From positions 62,001 through 126,000 of the forward strand of contig NZ_JAGGJU010000014.1 of assembly GCF_017873095.1 (NCBI RefSeq): a DNA stretch of 64,000 nucleotides. Reading direction: 5' to 3'. Source of the stretch: Heterorhizobium halophytocola. GTDB taxonomy: Bacteria; Pseudomonadota; Alphaproteobacteria; Rhizobiales; Rhizobiaceae. The translations under genes were made by a program, and so were the position numbers. The notes beneath the pieces were generated by a model. That model was not told the origin of the DNA and searched no databases. It saw only the letters and a program-made list of their open reading frames with translations. Shown piece by piece: positions 60,319-64,000 of this stretch (positions within the stretch are counted from its first letter, which is position 1; every line of letters begins with the position of its first letter).

Positions 60319-61041
60319 TCAGAGCCGAAGGCTCCGCGCCCGCGCCACATCGCGTGCGACATAGTCCTGAATCTGGCGAACGATCTGCTCTGCGTGACGG
60401 GCCGCAATCGCGTCGGCGGTCTCTGCATCTCCCGACGCGATCGCTGCGATCAGCTCCTCATGCTCGCGCACATAGGGCTGCGGCAGCGCGTCGTCGAAGG
60501 TCGCATAATAAAGACGCAAAAGCCGTCTGCCTTCGTCGAGCAGCCGGGTAAAAAAGCCGGTGTAATAGCCGTTGCCGCCGAGGTCGGCGATGGCCACGTG
60601 AAAGTTCCGGTTGGCCTCGATCATGCCCAGGGCATCGCGCGCTGCGACCGCCTGCTCGAAAGCGTCCTGCTCCGCTCTTACCCGTGCCAGCTGTTCGCCA
60701 TCCTTGCGGCTTGCCGCGGCTCTTGCCGTCACGCGGTACATCAGCGTCAAGGCTTCGAAATAGGTTGGCAAGGCGGCAAAATCGATCGGGGTGACGATCG
60801 TCGAGCGGTTCGGCAGGGTGGTGACAAGGCCCTCGGTTGCCAGCCGCAGCAGCGCCTCGCGCACCGGCGTGCGCGACATCTCGAAGCGCGCCGACAGGCC
60901 GACTTCGTCGAGGGGGCTGCCGGGTGGCAGGGTCATGGCGAGGATTTCCTGGCGCAGAATGGAATAGACGGTCTGCGTTCCCGCGCCGCGGGTGCGTGGG
61001 CCAGGCGGGGCGACACCGGAATCCGGAATTGCGTTTGCCAT
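60319..61041 (-). CDS. GntR family regulator, FCD subfamily
   Basis: A 240-residue regulator with winged helix at about residues 25-85 (YSILRQEILAMTLPPGSPLD, then SRTPVREALLRLATEGLV). An FCD domain follows (about 105-225) with metal-ligand candidates in NRNFHVAIADLGG and EHEELIAAIASGD. It is transcribed towards the DapA-family gene (82 bases downstream) and is divergent from glycerate 2-kinase. Sites containing TGTAT(G/A)C near 60266 and 61099 suggest control in both directions. Confidence 0.93.
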   Translation of the reverse strand: MANAIPDSGVAPPGPRTRGAGTQTVYSILRQEILAMTLPPGSPLDEVGLSARFEMSRTPVREALLRLATEGLVTTLPNRSTIVTPIDFAALPTYFEALTLMYRVTARAAASRKDGEQLARVRAEQDAFEQAVAARDALGMIEANRNFHVAIADLGGNGYYTGFFTRLLDEGRRLLRLYYATFDDALPQPYVREHEELIAAIASGDAETADAIAARHAEQIVRQIQDYVARDVARARSLRL

Positions 61042-61095
61042 GAATGTCTCCGGCTTCGATTATCCTTTGTGTTCAGGGTTATCGCATGCATAGAT

Positions 61096-61107
61096 GGCTG
61101 TATACCG
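61096..61107. promoter_or_regulatory. Possible FCD operator between GntR and glycerate kinase
   Basis: GGCTGTATACCG has the palindromic centre GTATAC. It is located in the 129-base divergent region, 63 bases before the kinase start. Similar to but not the same as the TGTATGCA sites. Confidence 0.35.
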
Positions 61108-61170
61108 TCCATCGCAAGTCGGGAGCGAGCCCCTGAAGGTGCAGATTGTTCCCGTGACAGAGCCGGGAGA

Positions 61171-62439
61171 ATGACCATCCTTTCCGATCCGCGCCGCTTT
61201 CTGAGCCACTTGTTCGACAAGGCCGTCGAGGCCGCCGACCCCTACCGATCCATGCTGGCGCATATCCCGTCACCTCCCAAAGGCCGCCTGGTGGTAATCG
61301 GCGCGGGCAAGGCGGCAAGCCAGATGGCGGCCGCCTTTGAACGTGCTTATGAGGGGCCGCTTCAGGGTGTCGTCGTTGCCCGACACGGCCCGGTGGAGGC
61401 ATGCCGGAGCATTCGGGTGATGACGGCGGCCCATCCTGTGCCGGACGAGGCGGGGCTTGCCGGCGCCAATGCTGTGCTTGAAGCGGTGTCGGGTCTCACG
61501 GAAGACGATCTTGTCGTCGCGCTGATTTCGGGTGGCGGATCAGCCCTTCTGCCGGCGCCGCCTTCCGGCTTTGCGCTGGAAGACGAGATCGCGGTCAACC
61601 AGGCGCTGTTGCGCAGCGGCGTGCCGATCTCTGCGATGAATGTGGTGCGCAAGCATTTTTCCCGTATCAAGGGTGGACGACTGGCCGAGGCCTGTGCGCC
61701 CGCGCGCGTCATCAGCCTGATTGTCTCGGACGTGCCGGGCGATGATCCCGCCATGGTGGCCTCCGGGCCGACCGTGCCGGAAGGATCGGACCGGGACGCC
61801 GCCCTGCGGATCATTCGGGACTACCGTATCGCGCTCGATCCGCGCATCGTCGAGGCGATATCGCAGGCAAAGGCGCCGAAGCCTGCGGACCCGGCCTTTG
61901 CGCACAATATCCATCATGTGGTCGCGTCAGCCGGCGTATCGCTCGACGCTGCGGCGGCGGCGGCGAGGGCTGCGGGCATCGAGGCTGTGATCCTCTCCGA
62001 TGCGATCGAGGGCGAGGCCCGCGACATCGGGCTGATGCATGCCGCGATCGCCCGGGAGGTGGCGGCACGAAACCGGCTCTTTTCCAGACCGGTGGTCATC
62101 CTGTCCGGCGGCGAGACGACCGTATCGATCGGCGGCGGTCCCGCCGGCAAAGGCGGACGCAACAGCGAGTTCCTGCTGTCTTTCGCTCTTGCCATAGAGG
62201 GTATCCAGGGCATCCATGCGCTGGCAGCGGATACCGACGGGATCGACGGTTCCGAAGACAATGCCGGAGCCTTCTGCGATGGCGAGACCTGCCGTCTGAT
62301 CCGCCAAAGTGGCGGCGATGCGCGGGCATATCTTGCCGCGCACAATGCCTGGAGTGCGTTTGACCTAGCCGGCGCGCTGTTCGTACCGGGACCGACAGGC
62401 ACAAATGTCAATGATTTCAGGGCGATCCTGATAATCTAG
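61171..62439 (+). CDS. Glycerate 2-kinase (MOFRL/GckA-type)
   Basis: A 422-residue kinase that phosphorylates D-glycerate, of the DUF4147 plus MOFRL domain class. Markers: VVIGAGKAASQMA near residue 40, the ATP loop ALISGGGSALLPAP near 111, the VVRKHFSRIKGGRLA segment near 155, SDVPGDDPAMVASGPT, and the MOFRL region LSGGETTVSIGGGPAGKGGR. The ATG at 61171 has GGGAG unusually close, so the start is moderately certain. Longer frames upstream overlap the regulator in antisense and are rejected. It links the DapA-type aldolase to lower glycolysis. Confidence 0.93.
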   Translation: MTILSDPRRFLSHLFDKAVEAADPYRSMLAHIPSPPKGRLVVIGAGKAASQMAAAFERAYEGPLQGVVVARHGPVEACRSIRVMTAAHPVPDEAGLAGANAVLEAVSGLTEDDLVVALISGGGSALLPAPPSGFALEDEIAVNQALLRSGVPISAMNVVRKHFSRIKGGRLAEACAPARVISLIVSDVPGDDPAMVASGPTVPEGSDRDAALRIIRDYRIALDPRIVEAISQAKAPKPADPAFAHNIHHVVASAGVSLDAAAAAARAAGIEAVILSDAIEGEARDIGLMHAAIAREVAARNRLFSRPVVILSGGETTVSIGGGPAGKGGRNSEFLLSFALAIEGIQGIHALAADTDGIDGSEDNAGAFCDGETCRLIRQSGGDARAYLAAHNAWSAFDLAGALFVPGPTGTNVNDFRAILII

Positions 62440-62445
62440 AAAAAA

Positions 62446-62468
62446 CCCCCGTCCGTCGGGACGAGGGG
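62446..62468 (-). terminator. Rho-independent terminator of the TonB-dependent receptor gene
   Basis: On the minus strand a nine-pair GC stem with one bulged base (CCCC-T-CGTCC with GGACGGGGG) and a four-base loop is followed by six T (62440-62445). It lies 28 bases past the receptor stop and immediately after the convergent kinase stop, so it may also slow rightward transcription. Confidence 0.85.
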
Positions 62469-62496
62469 CTTGGCATGCTTGTTGGCGATAGAAAGC

Positions 62497-64000
62497 CTAC
62501 CAGGTCTTGGTCAACTTGAACGTGATGGTGCGACCTTCGCCGTAGCCGCAGACCAGAGTGCCCTGGCAGCCGGCTACATATTCCTTGTCGAACAGGTTGT
62601 TGACATTGAGCGAGGCGGACCAATCGTCCTTCTTGTAGCGGATGGCGGCATCCGCCAGCACGACGTCCGGAACCTTCTTCGTATTGGCCATGTCAGCCCA
62701 GGATTCACCCTGATAGCGCACCCCGCCACCGATACTGAGACCTTCGAATGCGCCGGTCGGGACTGTGTAATCGAGCCACAGCGAGGCCTGGATATCGGGG
62801 ACCAAATAGGGCTGGTTGCCGATCAACGACGTATCCTGATGCTCCTTGATCTCCAGCTTTGTGTAGCTGAAGCTTGCCGTCGCCTTCCAATCTTCTGCAA
62901 TCTCGGCCTTTGCTTCGACTTCGAAGCCGGTCGAGGTGACCTCGCCGATCTGGGAAGTGACGCTCTGGCCGACCGAATTAGGGCCTGTCACGGACCAGTT
63001 CTGCTTGTCGATATGGAAGACCGACGCGGTAAACAGCGCAGGCAAGGCGACAGGTTCGTATTTGAACCCGCCCTCAACTTGATAGCCTTCTTCCGGCTTC
63101 AGAGCGGACGAGCCGCTGGTGATGCCGATAACCGGGTTGAAGAACGTGCCCGCGCTGACATAGGGCGTGAAGCCGTTGGCGAATTCGTAGGCAAGACCGG
63201 CACGACCACTGAGCGCGCCATCGGTCGAATCATATCCGGTCGCGCCGACGCGATCGTCGAGTTCGGTTTTGACGAAGTCATAACGTCCGTTCAGGGTTGC
63301 CAGCCAGCCGCCACCGAAGTGGATCTGATCCTGCGCATAGAGGCCGATCTGTTGCAACTTCAATGTCTGGTCGAGTTGCACCGCATTGGTAGGCTGCGGT
63401 GCGCCATAGACGGGGTCGGTCGGGCTGATGGGGGTTGCCGAGTCCGGCCATGCCGGCCACTTTTGCAGGGTGTCGAGCGTATAGTTCCTGTAGTCGATCC
63501 CGAACAGGACATCATGCACCAGCGCGCCGGTATCGAATTTTCCGGTCAGTTGGTTGTCGAGAGAAAAGCTGTCTACCGTCGTCAGGCCTTCAAAGCCGAT
63601 GCGCTGCAGCAGGGGTGTGGTGCCTGGTTCTTCAAGGTAGCCGACATCTATGTCCGGATCGTAATAGCCATAAGGATAGGGCGAATTCTCGTGGCGGTTG
63701 ACGTGTCCGTAGCGGAAATTCTGCGAGACCTTCCAGCCGTCGTCGAATTCATGCTCGAACTCGTAGCCTACCATCGTCTGGCGGATATAGCTGAAGTCGC
63801 TGTCGGGTTCGCCGAAATCGGCGTTCGGATCGATATAGCCGAAGGATGCAGGCACAACGGTTCCGACATAGGGCAGGAAGCCGTTCGAGCCGACCTGCTG
63901 GTCGAGATAGGAATAGTAACCATAGAGGGTCAGCTTGGTCGCCTCGTCGGGTGACCAGGTGACTTGCGGCGCGACAACGCCCCTGAATTCGTCACCATTA
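62497..64000 (-). CDS. TonB-dependent siderophore receptor (partial, C-terminal ~500 residues)
   Basis: The visible 500 codons are open to the window edge and encode most of an outer membrane beta-barrel. They contain repeated strand patterns, the plug-distal TKLTLYGYYSYLDQ segment near the edge, GLAYEFANGFTPYVSAGTFF, KPEEGYQVEGGFKY and YKKDDWSASLNVNNLFDKEY. The terminal aromatic residue (TFKLTKTW) is the OMP assembly signal. These match ferrichrome-type receptors (FhuA/FcuA class). The plug domain, TonB box and signal peptide are outside the window. A clear terminator follows. Iron regulation is expected but its promoter is not visible. Confidence 0.93.
   Translation of the reverse strand, partial: NGDEFRGVVAPQVTWSPDEATKLTLYGYYSYLDQQVGSNGFLPYVGTVVPASFGYIDPNADFGEPDSDFSYIRQTMVGYEFEHEFDDGWKVSQNFRYGHVNRHENSPYPYGYYDPDIDVGYLEEPGTTPLLQRIGFEGLTTVDSFSLDNQLTGKFDTGALVHDVLFGIDYRNYTLDTLQKWPAWPDSATPISPTDPVYGAPQPTNAVQLDQTLKLQQIGLYAQDQIHFGGGWLATLNGRYDFVKTELDDRVGATGYDSTDGALSGRAGLAYEFANGFTPYVSAGTFFNPVIGITSGSSALKPEEGYQVEGGFKYEPVALPALFTASVFHIDKQNWSVTGPNSVGQSVTSQIGEVTSTGFEVEAKAEIAEDWKATASFSYTKLEIKEHQDTSLIGNQPYLVPDIQASLWLDYTVPTGAFEGLSIGGGVRYQGESWADMANTKKVPDVVLADAAIRYKKDDWSASLNVNNLFDKEYVAGCQGTLVCGYGEGRTITFKLTKTW

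Noticed and set aside
59983..62439. A very long plus-strand frame (about 818 codons) covering the aldolase, regulator and glycerate kinase genes
   Set aside because: Only the part from 61171 matches a known family (glycerate kinase). The upstream part is antisense to two well-supported genes and has the arginine/serine-rich composition of a shadow frame.
1..64000. CRISPR arrays, insertion sequences, phage genes, tRNA or rRNA genes
   Set aside because: I saw no regularly spaced repeats, transposase or integrase motifs, or structural RNA signatures anywhere in the window.

Overview
The window is a GC-rich, densely packed piece of an alphaproteobacterial chromosome or large replicon. The organism is most likely a Rhizobiales soil or plant-associated bacterium. 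This rests on the number of TRAP and ABC importers for small organic nutrients, the many LysR/LacI/GntR/RpiR catabolic regulators, frequent GTG/TTG starts and tight 1-4 bp gene overlaps. I see no rRNA, tRNA, CRISPR array, insertion sequence, phage gene or plasmid origin. The genus is not determinable from what I can see. 58 protein genes are supported; the first (amidase) and last (TonB-dependent receptor) run off the window.

Layout. 1-6006 (minus): LysR regulator, TRAP importer (P, Q, M), DUF2848 protein and amidase. 6406-8909 (plus): an atypical CLC protein and gluconokinase. 8931-16147: an organosulfate locus. A LacI regulator, formylglycine-generating enzyme (FGE) and SMP-30 lactonase lie on the minus strand; opposite is a Cys-type sulfatase with a three-gene ABC importer on the plus strand. 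A LacI-type palindrome lies between them. 16170-19417 (minus): M20 amidohydrolase, Ldh-family imine reductase and a proline-racemase-superfamily enzyme. 19631-23364 (minus): a PaoABC-type molybdenum aldehyde oxidase. 23576-29480 (minus): a PotABCD-like importer with an Asp/Glu racemase and a YitH-like acetyltransferase, facing a GntR/FCD regulator.

30511-45530: a sugar ABC importer without its own ATPase, CutC, MFS, M81 peptidase, a leaderless GH20 hexosaminidase, SDR and RpiR on the minus strand. Facing RpiR is a plus-strand set: small unknown protein, second M81 peptidase, D-threonine-aldolase-like PLP enzyme and GFA protein. 45616-55443: a complete second sugar ABC importer plus Gfo/Idh oxidoreductase diverges from an N-acetylglucosamine operon (NagR-like GntR, NagB-II-like SIS enzyme, NagA, NagK). 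55471-62439: M19 dipeptidase, S12 D-aminopeptidase, P1 (DmpA) peptidase, DapA-family lyase/aldolase, GntR/FCD regulator and glycerate 2-kinase. 62446-64000: terminator and the C-terminal part of a siderophore receptor.

How it fits together. The best candidate for an undescribed system is about 30.5-59.3 kb. Two sugar importers, a cytoplasmic hexosaminidase, the GlcNAc-6-P pathway, two M81 metallopeptidases, a D-amino-acid PLP enzyme and three peptidases with D-stereospecific relatives sit together. Related operator-like sequences occur upstream of separate operons. I infer salvage of amino-sugar/D-amino-acid material such as peptidoglycan fragments; the substrate is unproven. The second candidate is the self-contained organosulfate module with its own FGE. 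All functions come from reading motifs and context; no database search was possible.
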